Assembly (NCBI GenBank): GCA_022822305.1
Contig: JAJEBY010000003.1
Location: 707,651-771,650 of the forward strand
Source: Anaerolineae bacterium
GTDB lineage: Bacteria; Chloroflexota; Anaerolineae; Aggregatilineales; Phototrophicaceae
DNA length: 64,000 nt
Direction: 5' to 3'
Both the position numbers and the translations under genes were made by a program. Positions 45,642 through 53,527 of the stretch are shown here, piece after piece (position 1 is the first letter of the stretch; each line of letters begins with the position of its first letter). The notes beneath the pieces were generated by a model. The model worked only from the letters and a program-made list of their open reading frames with translations, was not told the DNA's origin and ran no database searches.

Positions 45642-47961
45642 GCTCGGCGTCGATGTCGATCCCCAATGCAGCCGCGAGTTGAACCAGACGCGCCAGGCTG
45701 TCCGCGATCACAGCCGGATGCGGCAGCGCCTCGGCGTCGGCGCCAGCGAAGATCAGGCTGTGCAGCACCGCCAGGTCAATGCTGATATCGTTCATCAGCC
45801 AACCCAGTTCGACCGCCCCGGCACACTGCGGCAAGCGCGCCATCAAGTCGTCGCGCCAGTCGAGAATCTGTTGGTGAAACGCCGGCAGCCCGGTCTCGTG
45901 ATCAAGCGTTTCGGCAGCTAGCGCGATTGCCGTGATGCCGTCTGCCAAATCGGCGGCGGTCGCGATTTCATCGACTGTGCAGGCCGGCACAGTACGTTCG
46001 TCGGGAGGCGGACCGACGGCGCGTCTACTGGCATAAAGCGTGTCGGTCAACTGGCTAAAGCGTTCCCTATCGTTGGGCAATTCGCGATAGACATTGCTGC
46101 TGTACAGTCGGCCGTCAATATCGAGCGCCCGCCTGGCAATGACGTCGCCGACAACCTGAGTAAATTGCAGGCGGCTCTCGTGCGCTTCCAAACACAGCGG
46201 AAACTGGTCGAAGCTGATGTCGCGCCATTCCAGATAAGACGCGGCGTAGTCGAGCAGCTCGGCTATTGACGTGGCACGCAGATAATCGAGCGTTTCGAAA
46301 AAATGAAGTGCGGGCAAGGCGACAGTCAGGCTTTCCGACTCCGAGCATTCCGGCAACCGACTTGCACCGGGCGTCTCTGATTCTTTGGGCAAGGGATCCT
46401 GGCCGACAAGGGCGCGATTCACAACACGCATGCGAGATTCGGTGGCCTCTACTTCGGCGACGTAAGGATTGTCCGCCGACGGCAGACCGGCCTGCTCCAA
46501 TACGCGCATCAGCGCGTGGCCCGTTATTCCTTGCACCGAGAGCCAGACTAACTCGATTCCCTCAGGACAATTTGGCAGCTTCGAAAATAAACCAGCGCGC
46601 CACCCTACAAAACTGATGCTATATTGCAGGGCGTCGTCAAGAGTCTCAATGCTCATCGCCGCTCGCCCGACGTCTCTATAGCCGTCTCCGTAGTCCCAAA
46701 ACGACTCCTCGAGCACCGCATCGCCACAGGTAAACACCGTCGCGCCCGGGGAAACGGGCAAGGCGCTTTCACCCGTTCGATAACTTTCGTAAACAGCCAG
46801 CAGATCCCCCAGGCGCAATAAGTTACTGTGGCCGGCCTCAACTTCCGCCTGATAGGGCGTATCCAGGTCGGCTTGCGCCAGAACACCGAGCGCGTGCATG
46901 GCTGCATAGTCGGTGCTGATCTGATACATCAGCCAAGCCAGTTCGAGAACTTCCCGGCACATCGGCATATGCAGCCAGAGGCGGCGACGCCACTCAACCT
47001 GACGGTCGATGAATAGAAGCTTATTTTCCGCAGAAAGCGCAGTTATGCCATCTTCAACCAGGTCGGCAAACTCAACTGGCAGATGGGCGAAGGACTCCAA
47101 ATCGGAGAGTGTGCAATTGGGCAAGCCATACACCCGGTTGTCAGCCGTTGGCCGTTTTACGGCATGCAGCCGCCGCAAAGAAAAAATATCCGCAGTCTCG
47201 CCGATTCCAATTTGGAAACGGCCGTATTCTTCTTGGCTAAAGGGATTGTCCAAATCCGGCAGGCCAGTCAGCTCAAAGGCGCGACGGATTACTGACGAGT
47301 TCAACAAGCGACTCCATTCAATCAGATAGTCGAATATTTCGCCGCAGCCGGGCAGGGTTGTCCAGACGCGATCATGCCAAGCGACCGCCGCGCTGCCGTA
47401 GGACAAGAGATCGTGCAAGTCGGCGGCGGCTAGCGCGCCATCCACCAGCGTTCTGAACTCGATGGCGCTATCGTTTGCCTTCGCCATATCTTCGTAATAA
47501 CAATCTGGATCACTTGTGTACCTCGATTCATCCAGGTCATCGCGCTCTCCACTATCCAAGATGGAGTTAAGACGCTCGAAGTGCCGGTCGAGCGGCGCAC
47601 GCGCTGCCGTTAATGCATGCGCAAATGGATTGTCAGCATCGGCGATCCCGGCCAGCCGCAACGTTTGCGCGGCGTAGGCATCGTTCAACAGCTGGTGCAA
47701 ACGCCATGTTGTGTCATAGCCTTCCAGGCAATCCGCTGATCGAAAGGGCAGAAACTTGGCGAAGCGAGTAACTTCCCCGGCGATCGACATCAGATCTTCC
47801 GGACTTGACGCCGCTTCCATTTCGCTGATCATCTCATTCACGGTGGCGCGGTCTTGAATCATGTTGCCGAGTATTTTCGCAGAACAGACGCGGTAATCTG
47901 GGTCCGCTCCCCGCGAGAGCGGTATAACTATGAATAGCAGCAGCAGAATCAGCTTGCGCAT
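45631..47961 (-). CDS. Secreted protein with six two-cysteine repeats (unrecognised family)
   Basis: A 776-residue secreted protein with signal peptide (about residues 1-18) and no family I recognise. It consists of six repeats of about 120-130 residues. Each starts near a Cys (often LPxC), then has a Trp near position +42 and a second Cys 52-53 residues after the first (mostly xWRxxLxxxLPxC). A hydrophobic, probably helical stretch follows, often ending with an AGxxxxDNPY-like motif. The first pair is Cys26 and Cys78. Two paralogues follow at 48145-51491. No transmembrane anchor or enzyme motif is visible. Disulphide-linked helical modules in an extracellular binding or structural protein are a reasonable guess. 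Confidence 0.85.
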   Translation of the reverse strand: MRKLILLLLFIVIPLSRGADPDYRVCSAKILGNMIQDRATVNEMISEMEAASSPEDLMSIAGEVTRFAKFLPFRSADCLEGYDTTWRLHQLLNDAYAAQTLRLAGIADADNPFAHALTAARAPLDRHFERLNSILDSGERDDLDESRYTSDPDCYYEDMAKANDSAIEFRTLVDGALAAADLHDLLSYGSAAVAWHDRVWTTLPGCGEIFDYLIEWSRLLNSSVIRRAFELTGLPDLDNPFSQEEYGRFQIGIGETADIFSLRRLHAVKRPTADNRVYGLPNCTLSDLESFAHLPVEFADLVEDGITALSAENKLLFIDRQVEWRRRLWLHMPMCREVLELAWLMYQISTDYAAMHALGVLAQADLDTPYQAEVEAGHSNLLRLGDLLAVYESYRTGESALPVSPGATVFTCGDAVLEESFWDYGDGYRDVGRAAMSIETLDDALQYSISFVGWRAGLFSKLPNCPEGIELVWLSVQGITGHALMRVLEQAGLPSADNPYVAEVEATESRMRVVNRALVGQDPLPKESETPGASRLPECSESESLTVALPALHFFETLDYLRATSIAELLDYAASYLEWRDISFDQFPLCLEAHESRLQFTQVVGDVIARRALDIDGRLYSSNVYRELPNDRERFSQLTDTLYASRRAVGPPPDERTVPACTVDEIATAADLADGITAIALAAETLDHETGLPAFHQQILDWRDDLMARLPQCAGAVELGWLMNDISIDLAVLHSLIFAGADAEALPHPAVIADSLARLVQLAAALGIDIDAELTR

Positions 47962-48061
47962 GACAAAAATCCTTAATCAGTCAAGCATGTCGATTTCCAC
48001 TACCATAGCAAGCCCGCGGCCACGAGGCAACAGGGTCGCCGGCGCAAGGAGACGTTCAACG

Positions 48062-48091
48062 CGCGGCTTGTCAAAAGTTACGATCACCGAG
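48062..48091 (+). pseudogene. Remnant of a SIS-isomerase gene 3' end
   Basis: Ten codons encode RGLSKVTITE, the exact C-terminus of the SIS isomerase at 45609-45638. The four differing bases are all in third codon positions (tca/tcc, aaa/aag, gtt/gtg, acg/acc). This implies the copy diverged while still coding. The stop is lost (TGC follows) and no similarity continues upstream. Confidence 0.6.
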
Positions 48092-48144
48092 TGCGTTGGG
48101 CAGCAGCGCTTCGGGCGGCGCCTACCGGATAAGGTTTAAGCCGA

Positions 48145-49731
48145 CTAACCGTCCGAGCCAGCCGACGCATCGCCTATCGCATTGAGCATCTCGTCCAGCC
48201 GGTTCATGTCTTGAGCCGTGGCGCTAAAGGCAATGTCTTCTTCGGCAGCCCCGGCAACCAACAGCGCCCAGGTCGTAACGGAATCGCCGCTTATGCGATA
48301 CATCAGCCAGGCGATGTCGTAGGCGTCGGCGCAAGCCGGCAAACGGCGCCAGATCCCCTCGCGAAACGCAATCTGCATCTCGCCCACCGCAAGCAGATCT
48401 TCAATCGTTTCTACGAGCGTATCCGCAGTGTAAAGTTCCCAGAATTCCGGTTCAATCTCTGCCGTGATCAAGCCGAGCTGGGCGTCGCTGCATTGGGGCA
48501 AGGGACCGGGCATGGGCGAATCGGTTCCGGCGCGCTCTCCCTGCAACACGGGCGTCACCAGGGCAGACATCTTGGCTGTTCCCGCTTGAATCGCTTCCCT
48601 GTGGGGAATGTCGCCGGCGTCAATGCCGGCGAACAGCAGAGCCAGCGCGATGACAATATCGCCAGTCGCCTGGTCAATCAGCAGACCCAATTCAAAGGCT
48701 TCTGCGCAACGCGGCAGGTCGGCAAGTCGCTTTTCCCGCCATTCATATTGACGCTGCCCAAAGGCGTAGACATCATCCAGCGATGCGATGTCCTCAGTGG
48801 CGTTGACGAGTCCGGCATATTCCAGGATGATATCGTTGAAAATAAGCAGCTGAGAACGGGCGCAACCGGGCAAGCCGCTCTCGGGCAGCTGCGCGTCCGG
48901 CGCCGCCTGGCCCAGAAAGGCGGGGGTCATTTCCGCGATTGCTGCCCCGTTGCGCGCTACCTGGTCGTTAAAGCGGTCCGCTTCCGGCTTCATCAAAGCA
49001 AGGTTTAATGCCCCGAACACAGCAAAATCACTGGCAGCTTGCGCCATCGGCCACGTAATCTCAATCATGCCTGCGCAAGCGGGCAAACCATGCCAGACCT
49101 CTCCGCGCCACGCCAGCACCGCCTCCGCAATGAGCAGCGCCGTCTCAATGCTGCGGCCGCGCGCAATCGTCTGGATCAAGTCAATGTAGGGATCATATAC
49201 ATTGGCGTAAAAGATGTCATAATCGTCGTCGGCGCAGGCCGGCAAGTCGGGCGCTTCCGGAGTGACGCGCCCATCCTCGCTCAGTCGCGCGGCGACAGCT
49301 TCAATTTGACGCTCGAGCTGGCTGGCGAGGCTGTCTTCACCATAATCCTGCGCAGTGTATGGATTCGACTCGATGGGTCTCCCGGCTTTCATCAGCGCGG
49401 CATTCAGCGCCGGTATCGCGATCAGATTGCTGGCGATGTGGTCCATCAACACCGCAATCTCAAGCATCTCCGCGCACCGGGGCAGCTGCGCCCAGAGCCC
49501 CTCGCGCCATCCGAAGTAGGCTTCAATATAGGGCACAAATCTAAAGCGATAACTTGTCGACGGCGGATCCGCGATCAGCGTCTCAAAGGCCGGCTGAATC
49601 TCGGCGAGCGCAGCCAGCGCCGAATCCCCGCATGGCGGCAAGCGATTATGTTGCGCCCCCGCGGATGGCGTAATGCTGAAGAGGGCAACCAAAGACGCGA
49701 TAAGGCCTGCGAAGAATCGTTTGCGCATCAT
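48145..49731 (-). CDS. Secreted protein with four two-cysteine repeats (unrecognised family)
   Basis: A 528-residue secreted protein with a signal peptide (about residues 1-26) and four repeats. Their cysteine pairs are Cys34/86, Cys166/219, Cys290/342 and Cys414/467, each 52-53 residues apart. The first Cys is in LPxC and the second in xWRxxLxxxLPxC. After the second Cys comes a hydrophobic helix pattern. It is paralogous to the genes on both sides. A 183-bp spacer separates it from the 776-residue paralogue; that spacer contains the SIS remnant. Function unknown. Confidence 0.85.
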   Translation of the reverse strand: MMRKRFFAGLIASLVALFSITPSAGAQHNRLPPCGDSALAALAEIQPAFETLIADPPSTSYRFRFVPYIEAYFGWREGLWAQLPRCAEMLEIAVLMDHIASNLIAIPALNAALMKAGRPIESNPYTAQDYGEDSLASQLERQIEAVAARLSEDGRVTPEAPDLPACADDDYDIFYANVYDPYIDLIQTIARGRSIETALLIAEAVLAWRGEVWHGLPACAGMIEITWPMAQAASDFAVFGALNLALMKPEADRFNDQVARNGAAIAEMTPAFLGQAAPDAQLPESGLPGCARSQLLIFNDIILEYAGLVNATEDIASLDDVYAFGQRQYEWREKRLADLPRCAEAFELGLLIDQATGDIVIALALLFAGIDAGDIPHREAIQAGTAKMSALVTPVLQGERAGTDSPMPGPLPQCSDAQLGLITAEIEPEFWELYTADTLVETIEDLLAVGEMQIAFREGIWRRLPACADAYDIAWLMYRISGDSVTTWALLVAGAAEEDIAFSATAQDMNRLDEMLNAIGDASAGSDG

Positions 49732-49871
49732 GTATCCCCCTATCTAGTAGCGTACCCTTGCCAGACGTTAATTCATGACCTTCAAATCTGACAATCCAGT
49801 TAGCGTATCCTAACGCGCAGCGTGCCGACTCGCCAACCGGGGCCGCGCCCGGATGCGTCAGCGCTAGGCGC

Positions 49872-51491
49872 CTATTGCAGCTCCCGCTGCAACCAGGCAT
49901 CCAGACGGTCGCGATAAGTCCAGATCGTCTCGGCGTAGGGGATCTCCGCCACATCCGCGCCGGCGATGATCAGCGTGTAAGCCGCCGAATAATCCGCGAG
50001 GATCGTGTACATGATGTAGCCGGCCTCCAGCGCCTGTTTACAGCCGGGCAAGCGCTCGATGTAGGCTTCGCCCCATTCGACCTGCGCCTCGCGAAAAGCC
50101 ATGACATCGCCGAAGGTCTCCAGATTTTCCGCGAAATCCCGCAGATCGTCGTAGGCCACGAACAAATTGTAAAAATCCAATCCAAAGTCGCCGTCAGCGC
50201 AATCCGGCAACTGTTGATCCGCCGACCCGTCTATCAGTTCCTGCGGCGTTTTGCCGCTCGCTTCGATGGCCGCGCTGATCTCGTCGGCGATTACGCCGAT
50301 GGTCACGATCCCAAACAGATGCGGCTTGATAGGCATCTCAGCATCCGGCGCCGGCATGACGCCGGCAATATCCAGCGCGAGCGCGGCCACAATGTTGCCG
50401 GTCACGCGCAGCATCAAACCGGCCGTTAGCGTCGATGGGAGGCAAGTGGGCAGATTCGCCTCCAGCGATTCTCTCCAGGCCAGATGCAATTTCGCCGCCG
50501 CCAGCAGATCGGGCACGCTTTCCGTCGCTTCCAGCGCCTCGACAAGCGCGGGAAAGGCGGCGTTCCGCGCGTAAAATGCGAGCGCGTCATCGTCATCGCA
50601 ATCGGGCAATTGAGCCGCGGAACTCTCGGTGAACGCCCCCTGATTGCCCGCCGCTGCGATCGGTGCCGACAATGCTTCAAGGCGCGCCTGATCCGCCGCG
50701 ATCCGCGCCGAGAAAGGCGCATCCTCGTCCGCTATTTCTCCGATTTCCAAGGCGAGTTCTACGGCGAGTTCGCTGCTGATATGGCTCATGAGCAAACCCA
50801 CCTGCAGCGACAGGTCACAAGGCGGCAACCGGCTCCAGAGCTTGTCGCGCCAGGTGAGCTGCGCGATGCCGTATTCGGCCAAGCCGACCAGGCTGTAGGT
50901 GCGCGGCGGTACCTCGAGCAAGGCGCGATAAACGGCGAGTTCCCCCGACAGGATGCCAAGATCGTCATCGGTGCAAGCCGGTAAGTCGGCGCCCGCGTTC
51001 GAGTCATCAGCGGCGGTCGGTTGATCCGGCAATTCAGACAGCAATATCGAGAACGTGCCGATGCCTCGTCTCATGCCATCGACGTAGGGGTTGTCTTCCG
51101 CCGCGACCCCGGCGAGGTGGTAGGCCAGGAATGCCGCCATGTCGGAAGCCGATTCATCCATTGCCGTGCCGATGTCGAATACCTCGGCGCAAATGGGATG
51201 CGCCTCCCAAAATGATTCGCGCCAGTCGAACAGCGCCTGACCATACGAACTGAGCGTTTCGCTGGATGCCTCATTCTGGATCAAGTCGCCGAGCTCATCA
51301 GGGACGGCAGGCGATAGCGTCGCCATCATCTCCTTCGTCATCACAGCGCCCATCAAGTCAAAATGATCGGTATGATACCAAGCGGTGACGGCGCGCTGTT
51401 CCTCGGTGCAGGGCGGCAGCCCGGCCTCCTGGCCGCTGGCCATTCCGCTGAGCATGAGCAAGATCGCGCAGATCATCAGTAGTTTTCGCAT
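49872..51491 (-). CDS. Secreted protein with four two-cysteine repeats (unrecognised family)
   Basis: A 539-residue secreted protein with a signal peptide (MRKLLMICAILLMLSGMASG) and four repeats of the same kind as its two neighbours. The first cysteine pair is unusual, 73 residues apart (Cys28/101) because of a loop insertion; the others are 52-53 apart. The same LPxC ... WRxxLxxxLPxC layout is kept throughout. It is the first gene of the three on the minus strand, 228 bp from the divergent M24 peptidase frame's start region. Function unknown. Confidence 0.85.
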   Translation of the reverse strand: MRKLLMICAILLMLSGMASGQEAGLPPCTEEQRAVTAWYHTDHFDLMGAVMTKEMMATLSPAVPDELGDLIQNEASSETLSSYGQALFDWRESFWEAHPICAEVFDIGTAMDESASDMAAFLAYHLAGVAAEDNPYVDGMRRGIGTFSILLSELPDQPTAADDSNAGADLPACTDDDLGILSGELAVYRALLEVPPRTYSLVGLAEYGIAQLTWRDKLWSRLPPCDLSLQVGLLMSHISSELAVELALEIGEIADEDAPFSARIAADQARLEALSAPIAAAGNQGAFTESSAAQLPDCDDDDALAFYARNAAFPALVEALEATESVPDLLAAAKLHLAWRESLEANLPTCLPSTLTAGLMLRVTGNIVAALALDIAGVMPAPDAEMPIKPHLFGIVTIGVIADEISAAIEASGKTPQELIDGSADQQLPDCADGDFGLDFYNLFVAYDDLRDFAENLETFGDVMAFREAQVEWGEAYIERLPGCKQALEAGYIMYTILADYSAAYTLIIAGADVAEIPYAETIWTYRDRLDAWLQRELQ

Positions 51492-51619
51492 GAGGATTCC
51501 TTCGTCGAATCAAAACAAGTGGACTCGAGTATAAACTGCTTTCATGCGCATCAAGTGAAAGCCCGGTCATAGCGTAGGGCAATCGACTGCTGTTTGGCGA
51601 ATTTCGCCGGCAGATACGC

Positions 51620-51625
51620 TATAAT
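51620..51625 (+). promoter_or_regulatory. TATAAT -10 box of the M24 peptidase gene
   Basis: A perfect TATAAT lies 34 bp before ATG 51660. No good -35 box is at the usual distance (nearest TTGGCG is 20 nt away), so the promoter call rests on the -10 box alone. Confidence 0.4.
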
Positions 51626-51659
51626 CCTGCCAAATCTCAAGAACCTGAGGGAGCGCAAT

Positions 51660-52802
51660 ATGTCCAACGACCGACTGCGGCAATTCCAAGAGATCCTCGG
51701 CCAACACGCCGATCTCGCCTTTTTCCCCATCTCTTCCGATCTGCAATATCTGACCGGTGTTCCGCGCGACTTCCCCAATTATGGCAATACCATCCACCCC
51801 GGCGATTGGCTGGAAGGCGCCTGGATCACACCCAATCATGCGCCGGTCTTGCCATTGCCGCGCATGACCGCTGAATTTGGCGGTTTGAACCGACTCGAGG
51901 GTCTCGATATCCGTGTGCTTGGCGATTGGGACGATCCCTCCGATATGGTCCGAGGCATCCTTGAAGGCTTCAACTTGCCCGCTAACCCGCGCGTCGCCAT
52001 CAGCAACTTCGCCACTGGCGAGACCGTCTCGCATCTGCAGCCCATCCTGCCCGACGCCGTCTGGCTTTCGGCGACCAAACTGCTGCATCCTATGCGCGTG
52101 CTCAAAACGGAAGCCGATATCGAATTGATGAAAGAAGCCGGACGCATCACCGAAGCCGCCTTCGCCGAAACGCTGACATCGCTGCGCCATGGCATGACCG
52201 AGCTGGAGATCGTGGAAGAGGTCAACTTCCAGCTGCGCAAGCACGGCTCGCTGGGCCAATCGTTCACGACATCGCTTTACAACTCCGGTCCCGATCATCC
52301 GCTGCTCTGGGGCGCGCGCATGGAAAGCTGGCATCGGGCGCTGAATCCGCCGGTCTCGATCCTCTTTGATTTCGGCGGCATCTATCAGGGCTGGTGCTAC
52401 GATTTTGGGCGCACCGTATTCTTCGGCGAGCCGAACGACGAAGCGCGGCGTGTCCACAGGCTGATCATGGAATCCCAAGCGGCCGGCATCGCCGCGCTGA
52501 AAGCGGGCGAAGCCACGACCACCGCTACCGATCGCGCGGCCCGCAAGGTTATCGAAGACGCCGGCTATGGCGAAACCTTCCGGCATCGGCTGGGTCACGC
52601 CATCGGCATGGATGTGCACGAGCCGCCTTTCCTGACCGAAGGCGATGAGACGCCCCTGCAAGAAGGCATGCTCTTCACCATCGAGCCGAGCATCATGCAA
52701 GTCAACGACTATTCGGCGCGGATAGAAGATGTGGTGGTTGCGCGTCCCGGCGGCGGCGAGAAGCTGACGCACGGCTGGCAGGACTTGATCGTGGTGGACT
52801 AA
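51660..52802 (+). CDS. M24-family metallopeptidase (Xaa-Pro peptidase-like)
   Basis: A 380-residue pita-bread peptidase with a creatinase-type N-terminal domain. The five metal ligands appear in order: Asp in FDFGGIYQG, Asp in CYDFGRTVF, His in RLGHAIGMDVHEP, Glu in TIEPSIM and Glu in RIEDVVV. It probably cleaves dipeptides or Xaa-Pro bonds in the cytoplasm; some relatives hydrolyse creatine-like amides. ATG 51660 follows GAGGGAG, and a TATAAT lies upstream. It is monocistronic. Confidence 0.92.
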   Translation: MSNDRLRQFQEILGQHADLAFFPISSDLQYLTGVPRDFPNYGNTIHPGDWLEGAWITPNHAPVLPLPRMTAEFGGLNRLEGLDIRVLGDWDDPSDMVRGILEGFNLPANPRVAISNFATGETVSHLQPILPDAVWLSATKLLHPMRVLKTEADIELMKEAGRITEAAFAETLTSLRHGMTELEIVEEVNFQLRKHGSLGQSFTTSLYNSGPDHPLLWGARMESWHRALNPPVSILFDFGGIYQGWCYDFGRTVFFGEPNDEARRVHRLIMESQAAGIAALKAGEATTTATDRAARKVIEDAGYGETFRHRLGHAIGMDVHEPPFLTEGDETPLQEGMLFTIEPSIMQVNDYSARIEDVVVARPGGGEKLTHGWQDLIVVD

Positions 52803-52990
52803 ACCGAGCGAAAGCGCCGCGTGTTCGAGTACGTTAATATCTGTTGTTTTACGACAACTTTTGCTCGTTAACGCGACTGCGCGCAAGAAATATTGGGGCG
52901 ACTCGCCGGATCGCCCCTACAAGGGTTGTCCGCTACTGAGTTTCTTCACATCTGCCCATAGTCTAGCCCCCTCAATCTCCCCATATCAAC

Positions 52991-53004
52991 GGGGGGGGGG
53001 GGGG
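52991..53004. repeat. Run of 14 G
   Basis: Fourteen consecutive G interrupt a degenerate copy of the repeat segment that elsewhere reads CGGGGAGGGGGCCGGGG. It may be a replication-slippage product or an assembly or base-calling artefact. Confidence 0.7.
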
Positions 53005-53125
53005 TAAAACCAGGCGCTGCCGAGGTGAATTACCGGACAAGCCCTACAGTTCAGATGGTGTCAAAAGTGGATGCAAATGGGCGACTCACAGAGTCGCCCC
53101 TACCGGTGGTCGCGTTGAGCTTTGG

Positions 53126-53167
53126 TTACCTGGCGATGATCGTGTGCGACTGCTCGCGCATGTACTG
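53126..53167 (-). pseudogene. Remnant of an ALDH gene 3' end
   Basis: On the minus strand 13 codons and a stop read QYMREQSHTIIAR, nearly the C-terminus of the adjacent aldehyde dehydrogenase (QYMREQSHTIVGN). Thirty bases are identical (53139-53168 versus 53541-53570). Upstream codons quickly reach a stop, so nothing else of the gene is left. Confidence 0.6.
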
Positions 53168-53225
53168 CCGCTAGCAACGATACGCGAGCCCCATCGAAGC
53201 CAAGTCATTTGACTTGAACAGAAGA

Positions 53226-53447
53226 TCAAACCGGCAACCGACTCAAGATGTAAATCATCAAAGGCGCGAGGATAGCGACTGTAGCCAGCCAGGTGCCGAT
53301 AAACCACTTGATCAGCGAGCTTTGCAGTTTCTCCATATCCACACGAAGGTTTGCAATATCGGTCTTCGTAGCGAGATGTGGCAATATCGCTTCAATTGCT
53401 GTCAAGCGTTCGCTGTTTCTTTGGGGATTGACTTCGATTGCGGCCAT
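53226..53447 (-). CDS. Small coiled-coil membrane protein
   Basis: A 73-residue protein with a probable amphipathic/coiled-coil N-terminal half (LPHLATKTDIANLRVDMEKL) and one C-terminal membrane segment (WFIGTWLATVAILAPLMIYI). The layout resembles XhlA/DUF1640-like small proteins, some of which belong to phage lysis modules, but I cannot confirm a family. GGAG lies 11 nt before the start. It sits between the ALDH gene and a remnant of an ALDH gene end. Confidence 0.55.
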   Translation of the reverse strand: MAAIEVNPQRNSERLTAIEAILPHLATKTDIANLRVDMEKLQSSLIKWFIGTWLATVAILAPLMIYILSRLPV

Positions 53448-53527
53448 GAATTCGCACTCCTATGCCTAATGCCATATTACCATAGTGATATGACAATACA
53501 ACTTGTGTGAATCCGAGAAGAAATCCG

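Larger units (their letters stand above)
52803..53225. other. Repeat-rich intergenic region
   Basis: 423 bp with no intact gene. It holds a GGGGCGA..TCGCCCC palindrome (52895-52917), degenerate pieces of the 234-bp repeat, a run of 14 G (52991-53004), a GGGCGACTC palindrome (53079-53099) and a remnant of the ALDH gene end (53126-53167). Confidence 0.6.

Noticed and set aside
53086..53307. A 73-codon minus-strand ORF over the ALDH remnant
   Set aside because: It is in a different frame from the remnant and crosses repeats; no support as a gene.
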